A stretch of 64,000 nt of DNA from Gammaproteobacteria bacterium. GTDB taxonomy: Bacteria; Pseudomonadota; Gammaproteobacteria; Steroidobacterales; Steroidobacteraceae. Position numbers and translations under genes: made by a program. The notes below the pieces were generated by a model. It had not been told where the DNA came from and made no database searches. It saw nothing but the letters and a program-made list of their open reading frames with translations. Positions 16,561-27,810 of the stretch are shown in pieces; position 1 is the stretch's first letter; every line of letters starts with the position of its first letter. Location: NCBI GenBank assembly GCA_016707425.1, contig JADJHU010000001.1, positions 186,001 to 250,000 on the forward strand, written 5' to 3'.

Positions 16561-18060
16561 ATGCGTTACGACCTCTGGACCAAGGAACTGGCCGCACAGG
16601 CCGTCGATTGCGTTGCCATCGGCGTGTACGAGGAGGGGGAGCTCGAAGGCAGCGCCGCAAAGCTCGACCACCAGGCGCGCCGGCGCATGTCGCAGCTGAT
16701 CGCGCGCGGCGACTTCTCCGGGCGGGCCGGTGAAACGCTCCTTCTCCTGGACGTTCCGGGCGTGCGTGCGCCACGCGTGCTGCTCGCCGGACTCGGCCCC
16801 CGCAAGACGGCCTCCCGCCGGTCCTGGCGCCGGGCGATCGGCGCCGCGATCGGGGCGCTGGCCCGCACACGCGTCAGGAGCACCGCGATCGCCATCGAGC
16901 CCCCCGCGGGATCGGGGCTCGACAGTTATCTCCTGGCCCGTTCGGTCACCGAGCTCACCGCGGCCTCGCTCTACCGCGTGAACGACCTCAAGACCGGCAA
17001 GAAACCGAAACCGCCGGCTCTCGAACGCGTGCTGATCGGACCCGTGCCTGCGGGCGAAGCCGCCGGCGCGCGACGCGGCCTCACGCATGGCGCCGCGATC
17101 GGTGCGGCGCTCCGGGTGCACCGCGACCTCGCGAACCTGCCCGCCAATGTCTGCACGCCCGGCTATCTCGGGCGGCGTGCGAAGGAAATCGCCGACGCCC
17201 ACGCCTCGCTGCGCGCGCGGGTGCTCGACGAGACGGACATGCGGCGACTCAGGATGGGATGTCTCCTCGCCGTCACACGCGGCAGCCAGCAGCCTCCGCG
17301 CTTCATCGTGGTCGAGCATCGCGGCGGGCGGGCGGGCGCAAAGCCCGTCGTGCTGGTCGGCAAGGGCGTGACCTTCGACACGGGCGGCATCTCGCTCAAG
17401 GACCCGCAGGCCATGGACGAGATGAAATTCGACATGAGTGGCGCAGCCTCGGTCCTCGCGGCGCTGACGCTGGCCGCAGAGCTGAAGCTTCCGCTGCACG
17501 TCGTGGGCCTGGTGCCGGCCTGCGAAAACATGCCTGGCGGCCGCGCAATCAAGCCCGGCGACATCGTCACGAGCGCCGCGGGGCAGACGGTCGAGATCCT
17601 GAACACCGACGCCGAAGGGCGGCTGATCCTCTGCGATGCGCTGAATTACGCACGCCGCTACGAACCGGCAGCCGTCGTGGACATCGCCACCCTCACGGGC
17701 GCCTGCGTCGTCGCGCTCGGCGCCCACCACACGGGACTCGTCGCCAACGACGACGCACTTGCGCAGGAGCTGCTCGAGGCGGGTCGGCGTGCCGACGACC
17801 GCGCGTGGCAGCTGCCGCTCACCGAGGAGTACGGCGAGCAGCTGAAAAGCAATTTCGCCGACGTTGCCAATGTAGGCGGACGTGAAGCCGGCGCGATCAC
17901 CGCCGCGGCCTTCCTCGGCAGGTTCACCGAGGGGCTCGCCTGGGCACACCTCGACATCGCCGGGACGGCCTATCTCAGCGGAACGCAGAAGGGCAGCACG
18001 GGGCGCCCGGTGCCGCTGCTCGCGGATTTCCTGATCGCGCGCGCCGGACAACTGCCCTGA
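16561..18060 (+). CDS. pepA: Leucyl aminopeptidase PepA (M17)
   Basis: 499 residues, the family length. Cytosolic hexameric zinc/manganese aminopeptidase removing N-terminal residues; in enterobacteria it also binds DNA. The active-site lysine and metal ligands lie in VGKGVTFDTGGISLK, and the signature NTDAEGRL is intact. The C-terminal region AWAHLDIAGTAYLSGTQKG closes the domain. It is divergent from lptFG and followed 58 bases later by valS. In most gammaproteobacteria holC lies between pepA and valS; it is absent here. A second M17 enzyme occurs at 56-57.5 kb. Confidence 0.95.
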   Translation: MRYDLWTKELAAQAVDCVAIGVYEEGELEGSAAKLDHQARRRMSQLIARGDFSGRAGETLLLLDVPGVRAPRVLLAGLGPRKTASRRSWRRAIGAAIGALARTRVRSTAIAIEPPAGSGLDSYLLARSVTELTAASLYRVNDLKTGKKPKPPALERVLIGPVPAGEAAGARRGLTHGAAIGAALRVHRDLANLPANVCTPGYLGRRAKEIADAHASLRARVLDETDMRRLRMGCLLAVTRGSQQPPRFIVVEHRGGRAGAKPVVLVGKGVTFDTGGISLKDPQAMDEMKFDMSGAASVLAALTLAAELKLPLHVVGLVPACENMPGGRAIKPGDIVTSAAGQTVEILNTDAEGRLILCDALNYARRYEPAAVVDIATLTGACVVALGAHHTGLVANDDALAQELLEAGRRADDRAWQLPLTEEYGEQLKSNFADVANVGGREAGAITAAAFLGRFTEGLAWAHLDIAGTAYLSGTQKGSTGRPVPLLADFLIARAGQLP

Positions 18061-18106
18061 TGCCCTGATGCCCTGAGTGCGCGCAGGGCGCCTGCGCGCC
18101 CTTCGC

Positions 18107-18112
18107 TATACT
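18107..18112 (+). promoter_or_regulatory. Possible -10 element (TATACT) immediately before valS
   Basis: TATACT ends seven bases before the valS ATG, so transcription from it would start at or next to the start codon and give a near-leaderless message. No clear -35 hexamer is visible upstream in the GC-rich pepA-valS gap. Confidence 0.3.
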
Positions 18113-18118
18113 TTCGGG

Positions 18119-20884
<2,766 letters not shown>

Positions 20885-20891
20885 GACGCCC

Positions 20892-21809
20892 GTGGACGCC
20901 CGGATCGCGCGCGCCCTCACGACGCTCGAGCACATCGTCCTCGGCAAACCGGGGCAGTTGCGTCTCGCACTGGCGTGTCTCCTGGCCCGCGGACACCTGC
21001 TGATCGAGGATGTGCCGGGCGTGGGCAAGACGACCCTCGCCCACGCGCTCGCGCAGGTGCTCGGGCTCGCCTGGCAGCGCGTGCAGTTCACGAGCGACCT
21101 GCTGCCGGCGGACATCCTCGGCGTTCCCGTCTTCGACCGCTCGACACAGCAGTTCCACTTCCGCAAGGGCCCGGTCTTCACACAGCTGCTGCTCGCCGAC
21201 GAGGTGAACCGCGCGAGCCCGCGCACGCAGAGTGCGCTGCTCGAGGCGATGGAGGAGCGCCAGGTGAGCTCCGATGTGACCACCTACCGGCTCCCCGAGC
21301 CCTTCTTCGTCGTGGCCACCCAGAATCCCCACGAGCAGCTCGGGACCTACCCCCTGCCGGAATCCCAGCTCGACCGCTTTCTCATGTGCATCGAACTCGG
21401 CTACCCGGAGCCGATCCACGAGCGCGAGCTCCTGCGCAGCGGCGAGCGGCGCGAGTACCTGCCGCAGATCGCCCCGGCGATGGATGCCGGGGCCGTGCTC
21501 GACCTGCAGCGCGCAGTCCGCGGCGTGTACGTTTCCGAGCCTCTGCTCGACTACGTGCAGGCGCTCATCGCGCGCTCGCGAAGCCATCCCGACATCGTCC
21601 TCGGTCTCTCCCCGCGGGCGGGCCAGGGGCTCGTCCGTGCCGCACAGGCCTGGGCGACCCTCGGCGGACGCGAGGCCGTGCTCCCGGAGGACGTCCAGGC
21701 AGTGTTCCTGGCCGTGGCCACGCACCGGCTCACACGCCGCAGTGACGATACCGCACCGGATGACCGCCTCGCGCGAGAGCTGCTCGAGGCAGTGGCCGTG
21801 CCGGTCTGA
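20892..21809 (+). CDS. MoxR-family AAA+ ATPase
   Basis: 305 residues from GTG 20892. Walker A is GVGKTTLAHALA, Walker B is LLLADEVNRASPRTQSALLE, and sensor 1 is VVATQNPHEQLGTYPLPE. A C-terminal winged/lid domain follows (PDIVLGLSPRAGQGLVRAAQ). MoxR ATPases act as chaperones for metal insertion or complex maturation and are typically encoded with a DUF58 protein and a transglutaminase, exactly as here. The target is unknown. It forms a tight operon with the next three genes. Confidence 0.92.
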   Translation: MDARIARALTTLEHIVLGKPGQLRLALACLLARGHLLIEDVPGVGKTTLAHALAQVLGLAWQRVQFTSDLLPADILGVPVFDRSTQQFHFRKGPVFTQLLLADEVNRASPRTQSALLEAMEERQVSSDVTTYRLPEPFFVVATQNPHEQLGTYPLPESQLDRFLMCIELGYPEPIHERELLRSGERREYLPQIAPAMDAGAVLDLQRAVRGVYVSEPLLDYVQALIARSRSHPDIVLGLSPRAGQGLVRAAQAWATLGGREAVLPEDVQAVFLAVATHRLTRRSDDTAPDDRLARELLEAVAVPV

Positions 21810-21812
21810 GCG

Positions 21813-22811
21813 ATGCGCGGCGGCCGCGCCGGGACACGCCTCATCGCCCGGTTGCGCGGACGGGCCCGTGCGCGGCTCGCGAACTGGGCGCGCCAGCGTC
21901 AGGGCGAAGACCGGCTGCCCACACAGCTGGCATCGCGCCGCGTGTACATCCTGCCGACGCGCGCAGGGCTGGGCTTTGCAGCGCTCGTCTTTCTCATGCT
22001 GCTCGCGGGCCTGAACTATGCGAACAGCCTGGCGCTCTTTCTCGCCTTCCTGCTCGCAGCCGTCGGGCTCGTCGCCATGTACCACTGCCAGCGGAATCTC
22101 GCCGGCCTCGGCGTCGCCGCGCTGACGACCGGGCCCGCGTTTGCCGGCGGGGAGGCAGACGTCTCCCTCGTACTGCAGAACCCCGGCGGCGACACGCGCT
22201 TTGCACTGCGTGCGGAGGCCGGCGGCGCGAGCGCGGCCTGCGAGTCGCTCGCACCCGGCGCGCAGGTGCCGCTGCGGATGGCGGTGCGCTGCGTCCGACG
22301 CGGGCGCTTCCCGCTCGGGCCGCTGAGACTCGCCACCACGCATCCCCTCGGCCTCTTCCGTGCATGGACCTGGCTGCACGTGCCCGCGGAGATTCTCGTC
22401 TACCCGGCCCCGCGCGGCACGCGCCACATGCCCGCAGCCCGCGGCCCTCAGAGCACGCGCTCGCCCGGCATCGGAGACGCAGGCCAGGACGAGTGGATCG
22501 GATTGCGTCCGTTTCGGGAGGGAGACTCGCCACGCCAGATCGCGTGGAAGAGCTACGCGCGGGGTGCGCCGCTCCTCACCAAGGAATACCGCGCCGCAGC
22601 GGGCGGGGAGCACCTGTTCGAATTCGCCGCGCTCGGCGGTCTCGATCCCGAGGCGCGGCTCGGGCAACTCGCCCGCTGGATCGTGGCGGCCGAGACGGGG
22701 GGTGAGCGCTATGGGCTCATCCTCCCGACGGTGCGTCTGGAGCCGCACCGCGGTCCGGCGCATCGTCACCGCTGCCTCGCCGCGCTGGCACTCTACGGCC
22801 TGCCGGCATGA
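21813..22811 (+). CDS. DUF58 domain-containing protein
   Basis: 332 residues. Two adjacent hydrophobic helices lie near residues 50-90 (LGFAALVFLMLLAGLNYANS, LALFLAFLLAAVGLVAMY). A beta-rich region is followed by the DUF58 core with the hallmark DEWIGLRPFREGDSPRQIAW and KSYARGAPLLTKEY. DUF58 proteins carry a vWA-related fold and accompany MoxR ATPases. It starts three bases after moxR and its stop overlaps the next ATG. Its likely role is as adaptor in the MoxR/transglutaminase system; no substrate is known. Confidence 0.9.
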   Translation: MRGGRAGTRLIARLRGRARARLANWARQRQGEDRLPTQLASRRVYILPTRAGLGFAALVFLMLLAGLNYANSLALFLAFLLAAVGLVAMYHCQRNLAGLGVAALTTGPAFAGGEADVSLVLQNPGGDTRFALRAEAGGASAACESLAPGAQVPLRMAVRCVRRGRFPLGPLRLATTHPLGLFRAWTWLHVPAEILVYPAPRGTRHMPAARGPQSTRSPGIGDAGQDEWIGLRPFREGDSPRQIAWKSYARGAPLLTKEYRAAAGGEHLFEFAALGGLDPEARLGQLARWIVAAETGGERYGLILPTVRLEPHRGPAHRHRCLAALALYGLPA

Positions 22812-24811
22812 CGCCGCGCACCCTGTTCACGACGACGCTGCCGCGTGCACAGAACCACCCGGCGCTCGCCTGGGTGACGGCCGCCTTCGGCGGAGGCGTG
22901 CTGCTGCATGCCGACCGCCTGCCCTTCTGGTGCGTTCTCGTGGTGCTGACCCTCATTGCATGGCGACTGGCTGGCGAACTGCAGTGGCTGCCGACGCCCG
23001 CACGCAGCCTGCGGGCGTTGCTCACCGTGACGCTGGTGTTCGGCGTCGTCGGAAGCTTCCGCACGCTCAACGGGCTCGCCGCGGGCACGGCACTGCTCGC
23101 GGTCATGGGCGCCGCCAAACTCCTGGAAGCCCGGACGCGCCGGGACTACCTCATCGTGATCGGCACCGCCCTCTTCCTGCTGCTCGCCGCCTGCCTCGAT
23201 CGCCAGGCGCTCCTCCGTGTCCCCCTGTACGGCGCGCAGGTGTGGCTCAGCTGTACGGCACTGGCGCTCGCCGCCAACGCTGATGCACCTGCCTTCGGCG
23301 CCCGTCGCGCGCTGAGCCTCGCAGGACGCACTCTGCTTCTTGCCCTGCCCCTCGCGGTCGCGTTGTTCCTGTTCTTCCCGCGCATCGCGGGCGGGTTCTG
23401 GGCGCTGCCGCCCGGCGGCGCTGCGCTCACCGGCCTGAGCGACGAAATGAGCCCCGGCAGCATTGCCGAGCTCACGGAAAACGACGCACCGGCCTTCCGC
23501 ACGTGGTTCCTCGGTGCCACGCCGCCACCGGAAGAACGCTACTGGCGCGGCCCGGTGCTGAACGACTTCGACGGCTACACCTGGCGACAGAGTCGTGCGT
23601 CCTTCACGCTCCAGACGCCGCTGGAATACCTCGGTCCCGGCTACCGATACCGCATCGCACTCGAACCGCATTCGCATCCCTGGTGGTTTGCCCTCGAGAT
23701 GGTGCGTGGCGCACCCGATGCCCGCGCACAGTTTCAGTTCGACTATCAGCTGTCGTCCGCGCCCGTTGCGGAAACCGTCACCTATGAGGCCGTCTCGTAC
23801 CCCCGGACGCGCGCCGCCGGCACGCTCTCGGTGCTCGGACGCCGGGTCGCCACACGCCTGCCGCCGGGACGCAATCCGCGCGCGCGCGCCTTCGCAGAGC
23901 GGCTGCGTGCCTCGAGCATCTCGGATGCCGTCTTTGTCCAGGCCGTGCTCGGGCATTTCCGCACGGGCGGCTTCGAATACACGCTCACGCCCCCGCGCAC
24001 CGACTTCGATTTCGTGGACGATTTTCTCTTTACGACACGACGCGGATTCTGCGGTCACTACGCCTCGGCCTTCGTCGCGCTGATGCGCGCCGGCGGGGTG
24101 CCCGCGCGCGTGGTGACCGGCTATCTGGGAGCAGAATGGAATCCGGTCGGCCGCTACTTCATCGTGCGCCAGTCCGACGCTCACGCCTGGGCAGAAGTGT
24201 GGCTCGAGGGGCGAGGCTGGACGCGCATCGACCCGACCGCCGTGGTATCGCCGGAGCGCCTCTCCCGCGGCATTCTCGATCTTCTGCCCGACGCGGTATC
24301 GGCGCCGGCTCGTCTCGTGCATGCATTGCCCTGGCTCGCCACCCTGCGCTTCCGCTGGGACGCCGCGAACACCTGGTGGCAGCAGCACGTCGTGGGCTTC
24401 GATCTCCGATCGCAGCTTGCGCTCCTCGGCGTTCTCGGCTTCGCGAGAGCGGACCTGCAGCAGCTGGTCGCCGTGCTCGCTGCCGTGACACTGGGCTGGC
24501 TCGCCTGGATCCTCTGGGAGACGCGTCGCACCGCGAGGGTCCCGCGCCGCGACGCGCTCGCGCGCGCCTGGCTCGGCTGCTGCGCGGCCCTCGCACCGAT
24601 CGCGGCACGCCGGGCCCACGAAGGCCCCCTCGCCTATGCCGGGCGCATCGCCCGCGCCCGACCCGGGCTCGGCGCCGAACTGCACGACCTCGCCGCCGCC
24701 TATGCGCGCCTGCGCTTCGGGCGCGATGCCGATGAGGCCGCAATCCGCGACTTCGTGCGACGGGCGGCGCGTTTCCGCCGGACGCGACGCTTCCAGACGG
24801 GCCGATCGTGA
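22808..24811 (+). CDS. TgpA-like membrane transglutaminase
   Basis: 667 residues. About five N-terminal membrane helices (PFWCVLVVLTLIAWRLAG, LLTVTLVFGVVGSF, LIVIGTALFLLLAACLD, LLLALPLAVALFLFFPRIA) are followed by a periplasmic transglutaminase-like domain. Its triad is the Cys in RRGFCGHYASAFVALM, the His in SDAHAWAEVWLEGRGW and the Asp in RIDPTAV. One more membrane helix near 555 and a DUF4129-like C-terminal tail follow. This is the DUF3488/TgpA architecture; the Pseudomonas aeruginosa homologue is essential, though its physiological substrate is unclear. It overlaps both neighbours by ATGA-type junctions. Confidence 0.93.
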   Translation: MTPRTLFTTTLPRAQNHPALAWVTAAFGGGVLLHADRLPFWCVLVVLTLIAWRLAGELQWLPTPARSLRALLTVTLVFGVVGSFRTLNGLAAGTALLAVMGAAKLLEARTRRDYLIVIGTALFLLLAACLDRQALLRVPLYGAQVWLSCTALALAANADAPAFGARRALSLAGRTLLLALPLAVALFLFFPRIAGGFWALPPGGAALTGLSDEMSPGSIAELTENDAPAFRTWFLGATPPPEERYWRGPVLNDFDGYTWRQSRASFTLQTPLEYLGPGYRYRIALEPHSHPWWFALEMVRGAPDARAQFQFDYQLSSAPVAETVTYEAVSYPRTRAAGTLSVLGRRVATRLPPGRNPRARAFAERLRASSISDAVFVQAVLGHFRTGGFEYTLTPPRTDFDFVDDFLFTTRRGFCGHYASAFVALMRAGGVPARVVTGYLGAEWNPVGRYFIVRQSDAHAWAEVWLEGRGWTRIDPTAVVSPERLSRGILDLLPDAVSAPARLVHALPWLATLRFRWDAANTWWQQHVVGFDLRSQLALLGVLGFARADLQQLVAVLAAVTLGWLAWILWETRRTARVPRRDALARAWLGCCAALAPIAARRAHEGPLAYAGRIARARPGLGAELHDLAAAYARLRFGRDADEAAIRDFVRRAARFRRTRRFQTGRS

Positions 24812-25596
24812 GCGCACTCGGACCGCAGCCGGCCGTGCTGGCAATCGCCCTGACGCTCCTGGCGTGGCTCTTGCTGCGCCGGCGTGCCCGCCGCCGTGCG
24901 GCGCTCGCGGAGCCCTTCCCCGCCGAATGGCGGCGGCTCCTCGCCACCTCGGTACCGCTCCATCAGCGCGTGCCTGCGGAGCTGTGCCGGCGCCTCGAGC
25001 GCGAGACGCGGGAGCTTCTGCGCCGCGTGCACTTCGTGGGCTGCGGCGGGCTTGCGATCACCGACGAAATGCGCCTCGTCATCGGCTGGCAGGCGTCGCT
25101 CCTGACCGTGAACCGCAGCGGCGAGGGTTTCGAGGGTCTCTACAGCGTGCTCGTCTACCCGGACGAATTCGTCGTCGAGGAGTCCATCGAGGACGAGGCC
25201 GGCGTCATCACCGAGGGCTCGCGGGCGCTCTCCGGCCAGACGATCGAGACCGACCGCATCGTGCTCTCCTGGTGCGACGTGCTGGCGTCGGACGACGCCG
25301 ATGGCGCCTACAACGTGGTGCTGCACGAGTTCGCGCACTACCTCGATCACGCCTTCGGCGGCGCGCGCTGGGAGTCCTGGCATCGCGTGCTCGAGCGCGA
25401 GTACCGCGCGCTCTGCGCGGCCGTGGAGCGCGACGAGGAAACGCTCATCGATCCCTACGGCGCGGAGGATCCGGCGGAGTTCTTTGCGGTGGCGACGGAG
25501 ACGTTCCTCCAGCTGCCGCGGGAGCTCGAGCGCCGCCACGCGCCGCTGTATGCGGAGCTGAAGCGGTTCTACGGGCTCGATCCGGCGCGGTGGTAG
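24808..25596 (+). CDS. mtfA: MtfA-like zinc-dependent peptidase
   Basis: 262 residues, similar in length to E. coli MtfA. One N-terminal hydrophobic stretch (VLAIALTLLAWLLL) is present. The gluzincin motif HEFAHYLD lies at about 172 and the downstream Glu in GAEDPAEFFAVATETFLQLP. DRIVLSWCDVLA just before HEXXH is characteristic. In E. coli MtfA binds the repressor Mlc and has aminopeptidase activity; whether Mlc exists here is unknown. The start overlaps the TgpA-like stop, making it the last gene of the MoxR operon. Confidence 0.88.
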   Translation: MSALGPQPAVLAIALTLLAWLLLRRRARRRAALAEPFPAEWRRLLATSVPLHQRVPAELCRRLERETRELLRRVHFVGCGGLAITDEMRLVIGWQASLLTVNRSGEGFEGLYSVLVYPDEFVVEESIEDEAGVITEGSRALSGQTIETDRIVLSWCDVLASDDADGAYNVVLHEFAHYLDHAFGGARWESWHRVLEREYRALCAAVERDEETLIDPYGAEDPAEFFAVATETFLQLPRELERRHAPLYAELKRFYGLDPARW

Positions 25597-25619
25597 GGCG
25601 GGCGCCATATGGCGCGTGC

Positions 25620-25777
25620 AGTCCTCGCTTACCACGACAAGCAAGCAGACGCAGCCCGGTAGCCACCATGTGTTTCAGCACCCGCGCCGTCCCGGACACC
25701 GACCGTCCCGCACCCGAAGAAGGACCTCGGCAAGGGGCTGGCGCACAAGATCAGGAAGCAGGCGGGGCTGAAGTAAG
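25620..25777 (+). pseudogene. HicA toxin remnant
   Basis: Two pieces of a HicA mRNA-interferase tail survive in different frames. The first is GSHHVFQHPRRPG with its active-site histidine (about 25655-25695). The second is VPHPKKDLGKGLAHKIRKQ followed by AGLK and a TAA at about 25775-25777. A single-base change near 25700 separates them. No recognisable N-terminal dsRBD-like half precedes, so the toxin is almost certainly dead even if the frame break is an error. It sits directly before hicB in the usual hicA-hicB order. Confidence 0.65.
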
Positions 25778-25780
25778 GAG

Positions 25781-26182
25781 ATGAAGTTCGCGATCGCAAT
25801 CGAACCCGGCACGAAGAAAACGGCCTTCGGAGTCGTGGTGCCGGATCTTCCGGGCTGTTTCAGCGCCGGTGACACCGTGGAGGAGGCCTTCGAGAATGCG
25901 CGCGAGGCAATCGAGGCGCACTGCGAGGCACTCGCAGAGAGCGGGGCGGAGATCCCGGAGCCTCGCCCGATGGGCGCCTGGCAGGCCGAGCGCGGCTACA
26001 AGGGGTGGGTCTGGGGGATCGTCGAGGCCCCCATCGAGCGGCTCTTTGGCCCCGCGGAGAAGATCAACATCACCGTGCCCGGGCGCCTGCTGCGCCAGAT
26101 CGACAACTACGCCCGCGAGCATGGGCAAACCCGCAGCGGTTTTCTCGTGGCAGCCGCGCACATGCGTCGGAGCGAGGCCTGA
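25781..26182 (+). CDS. hicB: HicB-family antitoxin
   Basis: 133 residues. The partial RNase H fold (MKFAIAIEPGTKKTAFGVVV, PDLPGCFSAGDTVEEAFENA) is that of HicB. After a tryptophan-rich linker (YKGWVWGIVEAPIERL) there is a ribbon-helix-helix-like DNA-binding tail (KINITVPGRLLRQIDNYARE). It would neutralise HicA and repress its own operon. Because the hicA just upstream is broken, this antitoxin appears orphaned and may persist as a silencer of related toxins or by inertia. Confidence 0.85.
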   Translation: MKFAIAIEPGTKKTAFGVVVPDLPGCFSAGDTVEEAFENAREAIEAHCEALAESGAEIPEPRPMGAWQAERGYKGWVWGIVEAPIERLFGPAEKINITVPGRLLRQIDNYAREHGQTRSGFLVAAAHMRRSEA

Positions 26183-26283
26183 GGGGGCCGGGCCGAACGA
26201 CCCACTACCGCAGCGTCCGCTGGCGACTTCGTTGTGGATGAAAACTTCCCAGCGCCGGTATTGCCACGGCGGGGCGGCGCCGC

Positions 26284-26308
26284 TAGTCTTAGTCCACCAC
26301 TTAGTCCA
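26284..26308. promoter_or_regulatory. Direct repeats before the Phd-VapC operon (possible operator)
   Basis: CTTAGTCCA occurs twice, at 26288-26296 and 26300-26308, with a 12-base period; a third TAGTC lies at 26284-26288. The block ends ten bases before the antitoxin ATG. Phd/YefM antitoxins repress their own promoters by binding short repeats, so this is a reasonable operator candidate. The repeats are visible; binding is inferred. Confidence 0.4.
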
Positions 26309-26318
26309 GGGGCCTCTC

Positions 26319-26552
26319 ATGGCGAAACTAGTGAATGTGCACGAGGCAAAAACCCACTTCTCGCGCCTGCTCGAGGAAGCCCACCGGGGCCAGGAGATCA
26401 TCGTGGCGAAGGCGGGTCGTCCTTATGCGCGCCTGGTGCCGCTCGCGCCCGTATCAGGGACCCGGCGGCCGGGGCGCCTGAGCGGCCGGCTGGGCGGTGC
26501 GTTCTTCGAGCCCCTGCCCCGCGACGAGCTCGCCGCCTGGGACGCGCAGTGA
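26319..26552 (+). CDS. Phd/YefM-family antitoxin
   Basis: 77 residues beginning MAKLVNVHEAKTHFSRLLEE, the standard Phd/YefM DNA-binding head. GQEIIVAKAGRPYARLVPL follows, and the C-terminus (LPRDELAAWDAQ) would be the toxin-binding segment. The stop overlaps the toxin start (GTGA, 26549-26552). It should bind the following PIN toxin and repress transcription, possibly through the direct repeats upstream. Confidence 0.9.
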   Translation: MAKLVNVHEAKTHFSRLLEEAHRGQEIIVAKAGRPYARLVPLAPVSGTRRPGRLSGRLGGAFFEPLPRDELAAWDAQ

Positions 26553-26935
26553 GAGCGCTCCTCGATACTCACGTGCTGCTGTGGTGGTTCACCGATGACG
26601 CGCGGCTGTCGGCAGCGGCTCGCGCGACGATCGCCGACGAGGCGAACGAAATCTTCGTGAGCGCCGCGAGCGCCTGGGAGATCGCGACGAAGGCGCGGCT
26701 CGGCAAGCTCGAAAGTGTCCCTGAGGCCGCCGTGAGATTCGTGGAGCTGGTCGATGCCGACGGGTTTGCGCATCTGCCGATGACGCATCTGCACGCGCTG
26801 CGTGCCGGAGCCTATGCGCACCCGCACAGAGATCCCTTCGATCGGATGCTCGCCGCGCAAAGCGAGATCGAGTCGCTCGTGCTCGTCACGCGCGATCCTG
26901 CGTTCGCCTCCTTCGACACCCGCACGCTCTGGTAG
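26549..26935 (+). CDS. VapC-like PIN-domain toxin
   Basis: 128 residues from GTG 26549. The PIN fold has its acidic residues in place: Asp in ALLDTHVLLWW, Glu in SAASAWEIATKARLGKL, Asp in HRDPFDRMLAAQ and Asp in VTRDPAF. It is an endoribonuclease toxin of the subgroup paired with Phd-type antitoxins. The operon is intact, unlike the toxin-antitoxin genes around it. The target RNA is unknown. Confidence 0.9.
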   Translation: MRALLDTHVLLWWFTDDARLSAAARATIADEANEIFVSAASAWEIATKARLGKLESVPEAAVRFVELVDADGFAHLPMTHLHALRAGAYAHPHRDPFDRMLAAQSEIESLVLVTRDPAFASFDTRTLW

Positions 26936-26997
26936 CCGCCTCCGATCTGGTATTGGCTGATAGCAAGCGAGCAGCCCGGCGCGCGGCGGCCGGGCCG

Positions 26998-27166
26998 TGC
27001 GCGAAGGTCGTCTTCGCACCGGTGGCGGAGCGTGATCTCCTGGAGATCGGGCAACGCATTCTGCTCGATTGGCGCTGCCCGAACGCCTGCGCGATCGAGC
27101 GGGATACGGCAAGCGCCGTGGCCATCATGAGCGACGCCTTCCGCCTGGCGGGTACCGGCCGCCAGC
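26998..27166 (+). pseudogene. ParE/RelE-like toxin N-terminal remnant
   Basis: The stretch AKVVFAPVAERDLLEIGQRI (about 27001-27060) is a textbook ParE toxin N-terminus. Beyond that the similarity is lost and the frame runs into unrelated sequence. No antitoxin gene is adjacent. It is best seen as a fragment; the roughly 60 bases between VapC and this remnant contain nothing recognisable. Confidence 0.4.
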
Positions 27167-27596
27167 TCAGCCGACGTTCAGCTGCAGGCCCGGAGCGACG
27201 CGGCGGTCGAGCGTCTGCTCCATCACCCGCTCGTAGCTGGTGCGCGCGATGAGCCAGCGGCCATCCATGCGGCGGTAAATGTCGTCGTAGTACGCGAACA
27301 TCTCGAGTTGCTGCATGTCCTGCTTGTCGAGATAGAAGTGGTACATCGCCCAGATGCCGCGGGCCTCGTCGGCGGTCCGGAATTCGTTCCGGCTCGTGAC
27401 GGGCGGCCTGCGTGCTCGCCGCATCGTGCGCGCCGCGCGGCCCGCGTCCGTCCCGGAGGCTGCTTGCCGTCGGAATAGGAAGCCCGACATCGCGTCAGGC
27501 CGTCCGCTCGGCGGCGGGTCTGTGCGGATGTGCGGGTGCTGGTGTCTTGATCTCTTCGAGATCGAGCAGACGTTGCAGCGTCGCGGCGGTGTCCAT
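27167..27596 (-). pseudogene. SnoaL-like (NTF2-fold) protein remnant
   Basis: A start with a strong AAGGAGG ribosome site (ATG 27596) gives MDTAATLQRLLDLEEIKT, a typical SnoaL_4 head, but the frame soon ends. The tail reappears in another frame from about 27400: NEFRTADEARGIWAMYHFYL, DDIYRRMDGRWLIARTSYER, and TLDRRVAPGLQLNVG. The middle of the domain, where catalytic residues would lie, is missing or scrambled, and the total length is short for the family. From 27597 to the transporter stop at 27811 no gene is seen. Confidence 0.6.
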
Positions 27597-27810
27597 CGTC
27601 GTCCTCCTTACTCCGTTGTGGCATGTCCGATGCGGCGTGCCAGCACGACCCGCATCGGAAAGCGGTGAGCGCTGCCTCTTCCGCAGCACAGTACGGCAAT
27701 GCGCGAAGCGGCCGGTCCCGACCTGTTCGATCCGCAGCCCGGGGGCGGCTTCGGTCGCCTGACTGTAGAGGCCACCACGCCCCGAAGCCCGCCGCCTCAC
27801 TTGAGGCACG

